From NCBI RefSeq assembly GCF_007676755.1, contig NZ_VEBK01000001.1, forward strand, positions 62,001-126,000: a stretch of 64,000 bases of DNA, given 5' to 3'. The notes under the pieces were generated by a model, which had not been told where the DNA came from, searched no databases, and was given only the letters and a program-made list of their open reading frames with translations. The position numbers and the translations under genes are program-made. Shown in pieces: positions 29,896 through 38,488 of the stretch; within the stretch, counting starts at the first letter, position 1, and each line of letters opens with the position of its first letter. This DNA comes from Bacillus sp. FJAT-22090 (GTDB lineage Bacteria > Bacillota > Bacilli > Bacillales_A > Planococcaceae).

Positions 29896-31944
29896 TCAAT
29901 CTATACGTTCCCCATCTAATGCCTTTGAATCGATTAAAATTTTCCGAAGACCTGTCATCTCTTCAGACTGCCAAAACTCTTGTGAACCTAAAAGCCTCTC
30001 TGCATCTGCCTTAGCCGTATTTAAAGCACGGTAATCATGCACAAGGTCAGCCATCTTGAATTCCGGTAAACCACTTTGTTTACGACCAAAGAAATCCCCT
30101 GGTCCTCGAAGCTCTAAATCTTTTTCTGCAAGAACAAATCCATCGTTCGTTTCGGTCATCGACATCATTCGCTCTTTACCTTCTTCGGACTTCGGATCAG
30201 CAAGTAAAATACAGTAAGACTGATGTTCTCCCCGTCCTACTCGGCCTCTTAGCTGATGAAGCTGAGCAAGCCCAAAACGTTCTGCATCGAAAATAATCAT
30301 AAATGTTGCGTTCGGAACATTTACCCCAACTTCAACAACTGTTGTGGAAACGAGTACCTTCACTTCTCCATCCGAAAAACTTCTCATCACTTCTTCTTTT
30401 TCATCTGGATGCAGTCTACCGTGCATTAGTCCAACCTTATAATCATCGCCTAAATCCGAAGCCATCATATTATATACATCTACAGCATTTTGAACGTCTA
30501 GTTTCTCTGATTCTTCTATTAGTGGGCAAATAATATAAGCTTGTCTCCCATTTGCCAGTTCCTTTTTTAAGCGACCGATTAATTTATCCAGCTGATCATG
30601 TTTCATCCAGTGGGTTTCAATTTTCTTTCGTCCAGCTGGCATTTCATCAATAATGGATACATCCATCTCACCAAAAGCAGTGATTGCCAATGTTCTCGGG
30701 ATAGGAGTTGCCGTCATAAACAACACATCCGGATTTTCACCTTTTTCCTTCAATACTCTCCGTTGTTCGACCCCAAAACGATGCTGCTCATCCGTAATTA
30801 CTAATCCGAGTTGTTTAAATGTCACATCGGGCTGTATCAATGCATGAGTGCCAATCAATAAATCAATATTTCCCGCTTCAAGATTTTCTAACACGTTTCT
30901 ACGCATCTTTGCCTTCGTCGATCCTGTAAGTAAAGCAATCTTTATGCCAATTGGTGCAAGCCATTCATCTAAAGAGCTTGCATGTTGCTCCGCTAATATC
31001 TCAGTAGGTGCCATAAGTGCCCCTTGATATCCAGCTGTGATTGCCGCATATAAACAAATAGCAGCAACGATTGTTTTCCCTGAACCAACGTCTCCTTGCA
31101 ACAGTCGATTCATCCGATGCGGTTCTTTTAAATCACGACAGATTTCATTGACAACTCTTTTTTGAGCATTCGTTAGTTCATAAGGCAATGTTTCAATTAG
31201 CTTTTTCAACTTATCATTATCAAACGATATGCTATTTCCAACATTTTGTTCTTTGCGTGCTTTTTTAATTGCTTGCATTTTCAACTGAAAAATAAGTAAT
31301 TCCTCGTACACAAAACGCCTTCTAGCATTTTTTGAATGGTCCACATTTTGGGGAAAATGAATTCCTTCTAAAGCTTCTGATATATCCGGCAGTCGATATG
31401 GACCCTTTATCGATTCTGGTAAAGGATCTACCAAATGGCCATTTACTTCATCGAGTGCCTGGCGCATAAATTTTCGAAAAACCTTCTGACTAGTAGAACC
31501 TTTAAGTGAATAAACTGGTTCAAAATCTTGTTGGTCAGTTTTTGGTCCTACGGAAAAAGTTGAAACATTAATCACTTGTCTACCTCTGTCCCATTTACCG
31601 GTTACCGTAACGATGGATCCAGGGATAATTTTCGTCTTCAAATAAGCCTGATTGAAAAATACAGCCTTTATAAGATGCTGTCCCGCTAATAAACGAACTT
31701 GCATTCTAGATTTAGCTTTTCCTAAAAAAAGAAGGGAAGGCTCACTTTCCACCCTTCCTTCTACTGTTACTCGTTCGTTATGTGGAGTTTCTGCCAAGTT
31801 TTTCAACCGAAAATCTTCATGTCTATAAGGAAATGTCATCACTAAATCTTCTAATGTTTCAATTCCTAGCTCATGCAATGCGTTAGCAGTTCCACTCCCC
31901 ACTCCTTTTAAGGAAGTTACTAACTCATCTTTTTTAGTTTCCAC
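29896..31944 (-). CDS. recG: ATP-dependent DNA helicase RecG
   Basis: Remodels stalled forks and branched intermediates. The N-terminal wedge (OB-fold) domain spans about 1-250 (EGRVESEPSLLFLGKAKSRMQVRLL). The helicase core has GDVGSGKTIVAAICLY, TDEQHRFGVEQR, MTATPIPRTLA and the C-terminal QLRGRVGRGEHQSYC and GPGDFFGRKQSGLP motifs specific to RecG. 682 aa. The start overlaps the sdaAA stop by 11 nt. Confidence 0.98.
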   Translation of the reverse strand: METKKDELVTSLKGVGSGTANALHELGIETLEDLVMTFPYRHEDFRLKNLAETPHNERVTVEGRVESEPSLLFLGKAKSRMQVRLLAGQHLIKAVFFNQAYLKTKIIPGSIVTVTGKWDRGRQVINVSTFSVGPKTDQQDFEPVYSLKGSTSQKVFRKFMRQALDEVNGHLVDPLPESIKGPYRLPDISEALEGIHFPQNVDHSKNARRRFVYEELLIFQLKMQAIKKARKEQNVGNSISFDNDKLKKLIETLPYELTNAQKRVVNEICRDLKEPHRMNRLLQGDVGSGKTIVAAICLYAAITAGYQGALMAPTEILAEQHASSLDEWLAPIGIKIALLTGSTKAKMRRNVLENLEAGNIDLLIGTHALIQPDVTFKQLGLVITDEQHRFGVEQRRVLKEKGENPDVLFMTATPIPRTLAITAFGEMDVSIIDEMPAGRKKIETHWMKHDQLDKLIGRLKKELANGRQAYIICPLIEESEKLDVQNAVDVYNMMASDLGDDYKVGLMHGRLHPDEKEEVMRSFSDGEVKVLVSTTVVEVGVNVPNATFMIIFDAERFGLAQLHQLRGRVGRGEHQSYCILLADPKSEEGKERMMSMTETNDGFVLAEKDLELRGPGDFFGRKQSGLPEFKMADLVHDYRALNTAKADAERLLGSQEFWQSEEMTGLRKILIDSKALDGERID

Positions 31945-32833
31945 TACTTACAACTGCTCCACCAAATATTTTAGCCTCGAGCCATTTTCCAGTAGGAGTT
32001 GCAGCAAGTCCACCTTGTGCCGTTTCTTTTAAGGCTGTAGGCATCGTCTGTCCGATTTTATACATGGCATCAATTACTTCATCACATGGAATACGACTTG
32101 TGACACCAGCAAGTGCCATATCAGCAGCTACTAACGAGTTCGATGCACCCATGGCATTTCGTTTCACACATGGAACTTCTACTAACCCTGCAACTGGATC
32201 ACAAACTAAACCAAGCATATTTTTAAGTGTAATTGCAAATGCTGTAGAACTTTGCTCTGGAGTTCCACCAGCCATTTCCACAATAGCAGCAGCTGCCATA
32301 CCTGCAGCTGAACCTACTTCTGCTTGACAACCACCGGCAGCTCCAGAAATAGAAGCATTATTTGCCACAACAAAACCGAACGCACCCGCATTAAATAAAT
32401 AACGAATCATCTGTTCTCTTGTTGGATTTAATTTATTTTTCACTGCAAACAACGTACCAGGAACGACCCCTGCCGAACCAGCTGTTGGAGTTGCACAAAT
32501 AGTTCCCATTGCAGCGTTTACTTCATTTGTAGCCACCGCTTTGCTTACCGCATCTAGCATTAACTCACCAGATAAAGTATTTCCTTTTTTTAGATAATCT
32601 TGCAAAAGGACAGCATCTCCACCAGTTAGCCCAGAAGTGGAACGAACACCTTTTAATCCTTTTTCCACCGCTTCTTCCATGACTGTCAAATTGCGATCCA
32701 TCTGCGTCATAATTTCTTCTCTAGTACGTCCTGTTATTAAAATTTCTTGCTCTATCATTATTTCAGAAATCAGTTTCTGTTCTCTATTCGCTCTATCTAC
32801 TAACTCTCGAACATTATGAAATAACACATCCAT
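31934..32833 (-). CDS. sdaAA: L-serine dehydratase, alpha subunit
   Basis: Deaminates serine to pyruvate with a 4Fe-4S cluster. Cysteines in GTICATPTAGSAG, GAAGGCQAEVGSA and LVCDPVAGLVEVPC are candidate cluster ligands. 299 aa, matching the two-subunit Bacillus enzyme. It lies 12 nt after sdaAB and overlaps recG. Confidence 0.96.
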   Translation of the reverse strand: MDVLFHNVRELVDRANREQKLISEIMIEQEILITGRTREEIMTQMDRNLTVMEEAVEKGLKGVRSTSGLTGGDAVLLQDYLKKGNTLSGELMLDAVSKAVATNEVNAAMGTICATPTAGSAGVVPGTLFAVKNKLNPTREQMIRYLFNAGAFGFVVANNASISGAAGGCQAEVGSAAGMAAAAIVEMAGGTPEQSSTAFAITLKNMLGLVCDPVAGLVEVPCVKRNAMGASNSLVAADMALAGVTSRIPCDEVIDAMYKIGQTMPTALKETAQGGLAATPTGKWLEAKIFGGAVVSSGN

Positions 32834-32845
32834 ATGATATCCCCC

Positions 32846-33508
32846 TTAGTCTGCTATTCTTGTTACTTGCGTAATATTCGGTAGTTTCCCTATTTCAACA
32901 AGTATATGCTCTTCCACATTTTGGTCTACTTCGATAATCATCAATGCCATATTTCCTTTTTCTTTTCGAGACACTTCCATATGTCCAATGTTTATATCGT
33001 ATTTCGCTAAACAATTGGCAACATTCGCTATACATCCAGATCGGTCTTCGTGCACAACTAATATTGCTGCCAAATTACCTGAAAGACGGAGAGGAAATCC
33101 ATTTAACTCTGTAATTTCCGTTTTTCCTCCGCCAATCGAAATACCGACCATCGACATTTCGTGCTGGTCATCCCCAATGACAATACGGGCTGTATTTGGA
33201 TGTTCTGTATTTGCGGTTTCAGGTATAAATTCAAATGTGAGGCCTGCTTTTTTAGCATCTTCAAACGCTGTTTTAATCCGCTCATCAAATGTGTCATAAT
33301 CGAGCAATCCACCAATTATCGCCACATCCGTACCATGCCCTTTATATGTTTCTGCAAAAGATCCATATAAATATATTTTTGCCCATGTTGGTTGTTTACC
33401 AAATAAATCTCTTGCGACTCTTCCTATACGCGCCGCTCCCGCCGTATGTGAAGAGGATGGTCCAATCATAACGGGTCCAATTATGTCAAAAACGGATTTG
33501 AATTTCAA
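32846..33508 (-). CDS. sdaAB: L-serine dehydratase, beta subunit
   Basis: Partner of SdaAA. The N-terminal half has SVFDIIGPVMIGPSSSHTAGAARIG; the C-terminal part (about 150-220) is an ACT-type domain (AILVVHEDRSGCIANVANCLAKYDINIGHME). No in-frame ATG fits. The best start is the TTG at 33508 (221 aa), which has GGAGG 8 nt upstream; another TTG at 33523 precedes that site. TTG use may hold the level down. Confidence 0.95.
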   Translation of the reverse strand: MKFKSVFDIIGPVMIGPSSSHTAGAARIGRVARDLFGKQPTWAKIYLYGSFAETYKGHGTDVAIIGGLLDYDTFDERIKTAFEDAKKAGLTFEFIPETANTEHPNTARIVIGDDQHEMSMVGISIGGGKTEITELNGFPLRLSGNLAAILVVHEDRSGCIANVANCLAKYDINIGHMEVSRKEKGNMALMIIEVDQNVEEHILVEIGKLPNITQVTRIAD

Positions 33509-33597
33509 TTCATAGACCTCCAATTAACTATATATTTACTCTCTATTTTACACCTAAAATACGAAATTAACAAAGGTATTGAAAGGAAGCTGCTTTA

Positions 33598-33635
33598 TGA
33601 TAAAAAAACCACGGGATTAAATGTTCCCGTGGTTT
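33598..33635 (-). terminator. Terminator after fakA
   Basis: Perfect 11-bp stem AAACCACGGGA / TCCCGTGGTTT (33606-33616 with 33625-33635), followed on the minus strand by seven T. It lies 5 nt past the fakA stop. Confidence 0.92.
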
Positions 33636-33639
33636 CGTT

Positions 33640-35298
33640 TTATTCTACAGATAAAATATATGGGTAAAGTGGTTGTTTACCGTTGTACACTTCCACTTCA
33701 ACTTCCTCAAATTGTTCTTCAATAAATGCAGCGAAGTTATTTGCCTCATCTTCTGAGACACCTTCTCCATAAATGATAGTAACAATTTCTGCATCTTCGT
33801 CGATTAATGCTTTAGCCAAACTTGTCGCAGACACTTCTCGTGAAGGATTAGAAAGAATAATTTTCCCTTCTGCAAGAGCCATGAAATCATCTTTTTTAAT
33901 TTCTACACCATCAATCGATGTATCACGTACTGCGAAAGTAACTTGGCCAGTTTTGACATGCTCAAACGCGCTTGTCATATTTTTTTGATTATTTTCGACT
34001 GTTGCTTGTGCGTTAAATGCCAGAATTGCAGCCATACCTTGTGGGATCGTTTTCGTCGGCACTACCGCCGCTTCTATCCCTAAAACTTCAGCAGCTTGTT
34101 CAGCAGCCATAATAATATTTTTATTGTTCGGTAGTATAAGTACTCGTTCAGCCCCTACAGCTTCAATTGCTTTCACAATATCTTCCGTGGACGGGTTCAT
34201 CGTTTGGCCACCTTCGATTACAGCGGATGCCCCTAAACTTTTTAATAGTTCCGATACTCCTGCTCCCATTGCAACTGTTACAACTGCATAAGGATGAACC
34301 TCCACTTTTTTTGTAGGTCCATCTTTCACGTATCCTTCTCCAACGATTTCAGTATGTTGTTCCCGCATATTTTCGATTTTAATTTTAATTAAATCTCCAT
34401 ATTGCTGGCCATATGTCAAAACATCTCCAGGAGTTTCGGAATGAATATGGATTTTCGCTACTTCTTCATCCGAAATGACTAGTAAAGAATCCCCAAAAGC
34501 ACTTAAATCATTACGAAATTGCGTCTCGTCAAACGCTTTTTTACCTTCTTCTAAACGAACCATGAACTCTGTGCAGAAACCGAACTCAATATCAGCAGTA
34601 TCCATAAATCCTTGAACAGATTTATGATGCTCTGCGCTTACTAAATCGTCCATGGAAGAAACTACTGTTTTTTCTGGGAGCGCTTCCCCTTTTAAGCTAG
34701 CTAAAAAGCCTTCATATACGAACACAAGACCTTGCCCACCACTATCTACTACGCCAACTTCTTTTAAAACTGGCAGTAAATCAGGCGTTCTGTTTAATGA
34801 TTGCTTCGCTTCTTCTACAACAGCCGACATTAGCTCGCGAATATCATCTACAGTTTCGCTCACTTCTACCGCTTTTTTAGCGGAATCTTTTGCTACCGTT
34901 AAAATGGTACCTTCTACTGGTTTCATTACTGCTTTATAAGCAGTTTCCACCCCATAATTTAATGCTTGTGCAAATTGTTTTGCATCTAGCGTATTGTACT
35001 GTTCTACCGATTTCCCAAAACCTCTAAACAATTGGGACAAAATAACACCTGAATTTCCTCTTGCGCCCATAAGCAACCCTTTAGATAAGGCTTGAGCAGT
35101 TTTACCTATATGCTCTACTGTATGGGAAGCGGTTTCTTTTGCACCAGAAGTCATCGATAAGTTCATATTTGTTCCCGTGTCTCCGTCTGGAACAGGAAAC
35201 ACATTTAATGCGTCAACATAATCTGCATTTTGGGAAAGATGATGTGCCCCCATCTTGACCATATCTGCGAATTGATTACCATTGATTAATTTCATCAT
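33640..35298 (-). CDS. fakA: Fatty acid kinase subunit FakA (DegV/DAK2 family, YloV)
   Basis: Phosphorylates fatty acids bound to FakB (DegV-type) partners for entry into phospholipid synthesis, or for virulence signalling in relatives. The N-terminal DAK2-type nucleotide domain (about 1-205) has NVFPVPDGDTGTNMNLSM and GARGNSGVILSQL, with aspartates that bind magnesium. The middle and C-terminal DegV-like part (about 240-552) includes ILPNNKNIIMAA. 552 aa. It follows yloU by 14 nt. No FakB is in the window. Confidence 0.93.
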   Translation of the reverse strand: MMKLINGNQFADMVKMGAHHLSQNADYVDALNVFPVPDGDTGTNMNLSMTSGAKETASHTVEHIGKTAQALSKGLLMGARGNSGVILSQLFRGFGKSVEQYNTLDAKQFAQALNYGVETAYKAVMKPVEGTILTVAKDSAKKAVEVSETVDDIRELMSAVVEEAKQSLNRTPDLLPVLKEVGVVDSGGQGLVFVYEGFLASLKGEALPEKTVVSSMDDLVSAEHHKSVQGFMDTADIEFGFCTEFMVRLEEGKKAFDETQFRNDLSAFGDSLLVISDEEVAKIHIHSETPGDVLTYGQQYGDLIKIKIENMREQHTEIVGEGYVKDGPTKKVEVHPYAVVTVAMGAGVSELLKSLGASAVIEGGQTMNPSTEDIVKAIEAVGAERVLILPNNKNIIMAAEQAAEVLGIEAAVVPTKTIPQGMAAILAFNAQATVENNQKNMTSAFEHVKTGQVTFAVRDTSIDGVEIKKDDFMALAEGKIILSNPSREVSATSLAKALIDEDAEIVTIIYGEGVSEDEANNFAAFIEEQFEEVEVEVYNGKQPLYPYILSVE

Positions 35299-35311
35299 TT
35301 TCTCTCCTTAT

Positions 35312-35674
35312 TCACACGTTTGCCACGCGAACTCCTTGTACATAAACATTTACGGATTTCACTGACATTCCAAGAGATTTGTTAAGTGTGTATTTCACTT
35401 TCGATTGTATTTGATAAGCTATTTCCGAAATTTTCGTTCCGTAACTTACGATAATATACATATCAATATGTAAATCCTCTTTCTCTTGTCTAACAACTAC
35501 ACCTTTTGTGAAGTTTTCTTTTCTTAAGATATCTGTTAATCCATCTCTAATTTGGTGCTTCGATGCCATACCAACAATACCATAGCACTCAATCGCAGCC
35601 CCGCCGGCAATTTGAGCAACTGCATCTTGTGATATATCAATTTGTCCGAATTCATTTTTCAATTCAATTGACAT
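35312..35674 (-). CDS. yloU: Asp23/YloU family protein
   Basis: A 120-aa small protein of the Asp23 (alkaline shock) family: GQIDISQDAVAQIAGGAAIECYGIVGMAS at the N-terminus and a C-terminal KSLGMSVKSVNVYVQGVRV. Members sit near the membrane and respond to envelope stress. Start at 35674 (MSIELKNEF) with GGGAGG upstream; the 35689 codon precedes that site. Cotranscribed with fakA. Confidence 0.93.
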   Translation of the reverse strand: MSIELKNEFGQIDISQDAVAQIAGGAAIECYGIVGMASKHQIRDGLTDILRKENFTKGVVVRQEKEDLHIDMYIIVSYGTKISEIAYQIQSKVKYTLNKSLGMSVKSVNVYVQGVRVANV

Positions 35675-35769
35675 GTTGAAACCTCCCAAGTCCTTTTTGA
35701 CTACCGTTAATTGTACTACACCCTTTGAAATTATAAAAGAAACGTTTCTTCTCGTCTACAATTTCACTG

Positions 35770-36600
35770 TTTAGGGATAATGCGTCTTAACAGGTAACCG
35801 CTATGATTTTCTCAGCTTGCGGACGCTTTCCGCCGGGTGAGCGATGAGCCCACTCCCGCCGCTTAGACGTCGTTTGACTGTCTCATTTGCCCACTCATTC
35901 GGCAGGAGTCGCCTCCAGCAGAGAAAATCAATGGAAAACGGCTTGCTTCCTCAACACTGATTATCAAAAAATGCAGTTAAGGAATGTCTGTTATCAGAAA
36001 ACCGATAATGGTAACCAAATAGCAGTTGATAGCAACTAATTCTTCACATAGCAAGTTTATCGGAAGAAAGCCGATTATTATCCCTTGACATAATAGGGAC
36101 TATGTGTCGCAAATTGGTTGCCATACAAGCGTAAAAGTTTCATCCGTTCAAAATGTGGCGAATCTGGTCTAGAAAGTTGCGAGTAACGTCTGATATGTTG
36201 CGCAAATTTTAATGGACGATCTAATCCATGTAAATTCAGTGGAGACCTCAAGTAAGGTGCATGGCAATCAGTGTCTGCTAGCCACTGCGTGGAGAATTGG
36301 TTGCGCTCGTTGCCAATTTGGTTGCTTTCAAGCGCAAACTGGTTGCATTGCCTATTGAATTGGTTGCTTTCAAGTGACAATTGGTCTCGTTAAGCCATTT
36401 CCTAACTTTTAATGGCTAATAAATACAGATAATAGCGTCGATTTGGAGGGATTGGAGCGAAAAGGACGGCGACTCCAGTGGGATCAAGTAAGTAAGAGTA
36501 GACTTCACATTGACCGCCAAAGCGAGCGGTGAAGGCTCATCACTCACTCCACGGAAAGCGTCCGTCTTGCAGCGGAAATCCTAGCAGCACTCCCTTAACC
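35770..36600. repeat. Composite dispersed repeat, copy B
   Basis: Fills the 35675-36728 gap except for the rpmB promoter. The left arm (about 35770-35935) matches copy A over CGCTATGATTTTCT, GGACGCTTTCCGCCGGGTGA and GGCAGGAGTCGCC but lacks copy A's ~65-nt palindrome module. The right arm (about 36449-36600) matches copy A nearly base for base over GACTCCAGTGGGATCAA and ACGGAAAGCGTCCGTC. The centre is about 300 nt longer than in copy A and carries one stray ATTGGTTGCC at 36113. A 100-codon minus-strand frame (36078-36380) runs through it only because the array period is seven codons. Confidence 0.85.
36296..36400 (+). repeat. Five-unit 21-bp tandem array inside copy B
   Basis: Variants of ATTGGTTGCT start at 36296, 36317, 36338, 36359 and 36380, again exactly 21 nt apart and ending with ATTGGTCTCG as in copy A. 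This is one unit fewer than copy A. Translated on the minus strand it gives seven-residue NQF-containing repeats, but with no ribosome binding site or other coding support. Confidence 0.9.
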
Positions 36601-36635
36601 TTTTTAGTGTGTAAAGGTTTTTTTCTTGATAAGGC

Positions 36636-36664
36636 TTGCACATAGTAAAAGTCTGTGGTAAATT
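36636..36664 (+). promoter_or_regulatory. Probable rpmB promoter
   Basis: TTGCAC (36636-36641), 17-nt spacer and TAAATT (36659-36664), 65 nt ahead of the start codon. The -35 is a weak match. Confidence 0.4.
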
Positions 36665-36728
36665 ATTAAAGTATGTGAAATATCGAACTGAAAAATCTTT
36701 CAGCTTCTTTTTTAAAGGAGGAAATATA

Positions 36729-36917
36729 ATGCCAAAAGTATGTGCAATCACTGGGCGTAAAGCTCGTTCTGGTAATGCTCGTTCTCACGCTATGAACGCT
36801 AACAAACGTACGTGGGGGGCAAACCTTCAAAAGGTCCGTATTCTTGTAGACGGTAAACCTAAACGTGTATGGGTTTCTGCTAGAGCTTTAAAATCAGGAA
36901 AAATTGAGCGCGTTTAA
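36729..36917 (+). CDS. rpmB: 50S ribosomal protein L28
   Basis: Large-subunit protein near the E site. [31 protein letters not shown] is the family N-terminus. The ATG at 36729 (62 aa) has AAAGGAGG 7 nt upstream; a longer frame from 36636 only reads through the leader. It has one cysteine, so it is the form without zinc ligands. It is the only plus-strand gene in the conserved block, facing spoVM-thiN and ending with its own terminator. Confidence 0.98.
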   Translation: MPKVCAITGRKARSGNARSHAMNANKRTWGANLQKVRILVDGKPKRVWVSARALKSGKIERV

Positions 36918-36931
36918 TCGTACTCATAATT

Positions 36932-36969
36932 AATACCAAATCGACAATTGTCGATTTGGTATTTTTTTA
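36932..36969 (+). terminator. Terminator after rpmB
   Basis: A perfect 32-nt palindrome (36932-36963, arms built on AATACCAAATCGACAA) runs into TTTTTTTATT. It follows the rpmB stop by 14 nt. Confidence 0.93.
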
Positions 36970-37016
36970 TTATTACATACAATTTGAGATTTTACGACTG
37001 TTAACTAGACAAAGCA

Positions 37017-37048
37017 CAAAAAAATGACCCCAAAAAGTATGGAGTCAT
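37017..37048 (-). terminator. Terminator of the thiN-spoVM end of the operon
   Basis: ATGACTCC / GGGGTCAT stem on the minus strand (37048-37041 with 37031-37024, one G-U pair), 9-nt loop, then seven T. It lies 9 nt past the spoVM stop. Confidence 0.88.
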
Positions 37049-37057
37049 CGAGTTCCT

Positions 37058-37150
37058 TCATTTCTTCACTTCTTCTTTTTTAAACAGGCGGATACAAACT
37101 TTCATCAAACTGCTAACGGATTTAGGCAATCTAAATGTGTAGACCTTCAC
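37058..37150 (-). CDS. spoVM: Stage V sporulation protein M (SpoVM)
   Basis: A 30-aa peptide found between thiN and its terminator, the same position as B. subtilis spoVM. It begins MKVYTFRLPKS, against MKFYTIKLPKF in B. subtilis, and keeps the critical proline at position 9 and the amphipathic, lysine/arginine-bearing helix (SLMKVCIRLFKKEE). SpoVM senses the convex outer forespore membrane and anchors SpoIVA to start spore coat assembly. It starts with GTG at 37150, with GGGAGG 6 nt upstream, 14 nt beyond the thiN stop. It is four residues longer than the 26-aa B. subtilis form, and its middle segment (SVSSLMKV) is divergent. This small gene is easily missed. Confidence 0.88.
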   Translation of the reverse strand: MKVYTFRLPKSVSSLMKVCIRLFKKEEVKK

Positions 37151-37164
37151 ACAATTCCTCCCTT

Positions 37165-37821
37165 TTAGTCGCTGCTTCTTATCATTAAACATATGCCAGC
37201 TCTAAAAGAGATAGTACTAGTTCGTCCTTTAAGTTCATTACTTGTAAACTTTGCGTTGCCAACGGAAATGTCCTCGTCAATGACATTGTATAAAAATCCT
37301 TTTAAAGAAATCTTCTCTACCTTTTCACCGAAAGAAAAAAAAGAAATATACTTATAATGTGCATCTTGCTTGATATTATGGATTCCAGGCAACAGAAATT
37401 GGATAATGTTTTGATTGTTTTGAATCGAAAAGAGAGTTTCCGGATTGTTAAGTTGGAAAAGACATAGATCATGTAAAACAGCTTCGTAGTGGTCTAATCG
37501 ACCTCCCGTTACTCCCGTGAGTATAATTTCATCTGGCTTATAGGCTAATGCTTTTTCAATCGCTATATATGTATCCGTCTCATCTTTTTCCACTTCAAGT
37601 ATGGTAATTGTACTTACTCGTTCTTTAACCAATCTAAATTCATTTTCAGAAAGCGAGTCGAAGTCACCTATTATTTCATTAGGTATGATTCCTTTTGATA
37701 ATAAGTGAAGAGCGCCTCTATCTGCACCTATAAAAACATTCTCTTCTTCGAAAAAAGGAAGCTGTTTGAAATCAACAACTTCCTCTACCGGGCCACCTGA
37801 ACAAACGATTACTCGTGTCAT
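37165..37821 (-). CDS. thiN: Thiamine pyrophosphokinase
   Basis: Makes thiamine diphosphate from thiamine and ATP. Family features are the GADRGALHLLSKGIIPNEIIGDFDSLS stretch (about 33-59), EKDETDTYIAIEKAL, and GVTGGRLDHYEAVLHDL. 218 aa. The start overlaps rpe by 4 nt (ATGA). Confidence 0.95.
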   Translation of the reverse strand: MTRVIVCSGGPVEEVVDFKQLPFFEEENVFIGADRGALHLLSKGIIPNEIIGDFDSLSENEFRLVKERVSTITILEVEKDETDTYIAIEKALAYKPDEIILTGVTGGRLDHYEAVLHDLCLFQLNNPETLFSIQNNQNIIQFLLPGIHNIKQDAHYKYISFFSFGEKVEKISLKGFLYNVIDEDISVGNAKFTSNELKGRTSTISFRAGICLMIRSSD

Positions 37822-38486
37822 TTTGCTAATACACTTAACCCAGCTTCTTTAATGGCCTGTAAAGCTTTTCCCTTATCCGGTGCATTATAAATAGCGGATC
37901 CCGCAACTAAAATGGTAGCTCCTGCCTCGACACATGGTTTAATCGTTTCTTCGTTAATTCCACCATCGATTTCAATTTCTATCGATAAATTTCTATCTTT
38001 GATAATATTGGAAAGTTGTTTAACTTTAGGTACGACAGAATGTATAAACTTTTGTCCGCCAAAACCTGGATTAACAGTCATAAAAAGTACCATATCAATA
38101 TCCTCTAACACATGCTGAATCGTCTCTATTGGTGTATGTGGGTTTAATACAACCCCTGGTTTTACACCAAAAGATCTAATTAATTGAATTGTTCTATGGA
38201 GATGGGGACAAGCTTCCACATGAACCGTAATATAGTCGGCACCAGCTTTTGCGAATGCCTCGATATATTGATCTGCATTTTCGATCATTAGATGCACATC
38301 TAACGGTAAGTTTGTAAGCGGACGTAATGCTTCTACAACAATAGGTCCCATTGTAATATTTGGAACGAAATGGCCGTCCATTACATCTATATGAATCAAT
38401 TCCGCCCCCGCTTTTTCAACTTCTAGCACTTCTTCTCCTAATTTTGCAAAATTAGCTGCTAATATAGATGGAGCAATTTTCACCAT
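37818..38486 (-). CDS. rpe: Ribulose-phosphate 3-epimerase
   Basis: Interconverts ribulose 5-phosphate and xylulose 5-phosphate in the pentose phosphate pathway. TIM-barrel with IAPSILAANFAKL, HIDVMDGHFVPN, and phosphate-binding VNPGFGGQKF and VAGSAIY. 222 aa. Lies 2 nt after rsgA. Confidence 0.97.
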   Translation of the reverse strand: MVKIAPSILAANFAKLGEEVLEVEKAGAELIHIDVMDGHFVPNITMGPIVVEALRPLTNLPLDVHLMIENADQYIEAFAKAGADYITVHVEACPHLHRTIQLIRSFGVKPGVVLNPHTPIETIQHVLEDIDMVLFMTVNPGFGGQKFIHSVVPKVKQLSNIIKDRNLSIEIEIDGGINEETIKPCVEAGATILVAGSAIYNAPDKGKALQAIKEAGLSVLAK

Positions 38487-38488
38487 AA

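Noticed and set aside
36078-36380. A 100-codon minus-strand frame with repeated NQF heptapeptides
   Set aside because: The repeats arise because the 21-bp DNA array is a multiple of three; the matching array in copy A does not give a comparable frame, and there is no ribosome binding site.
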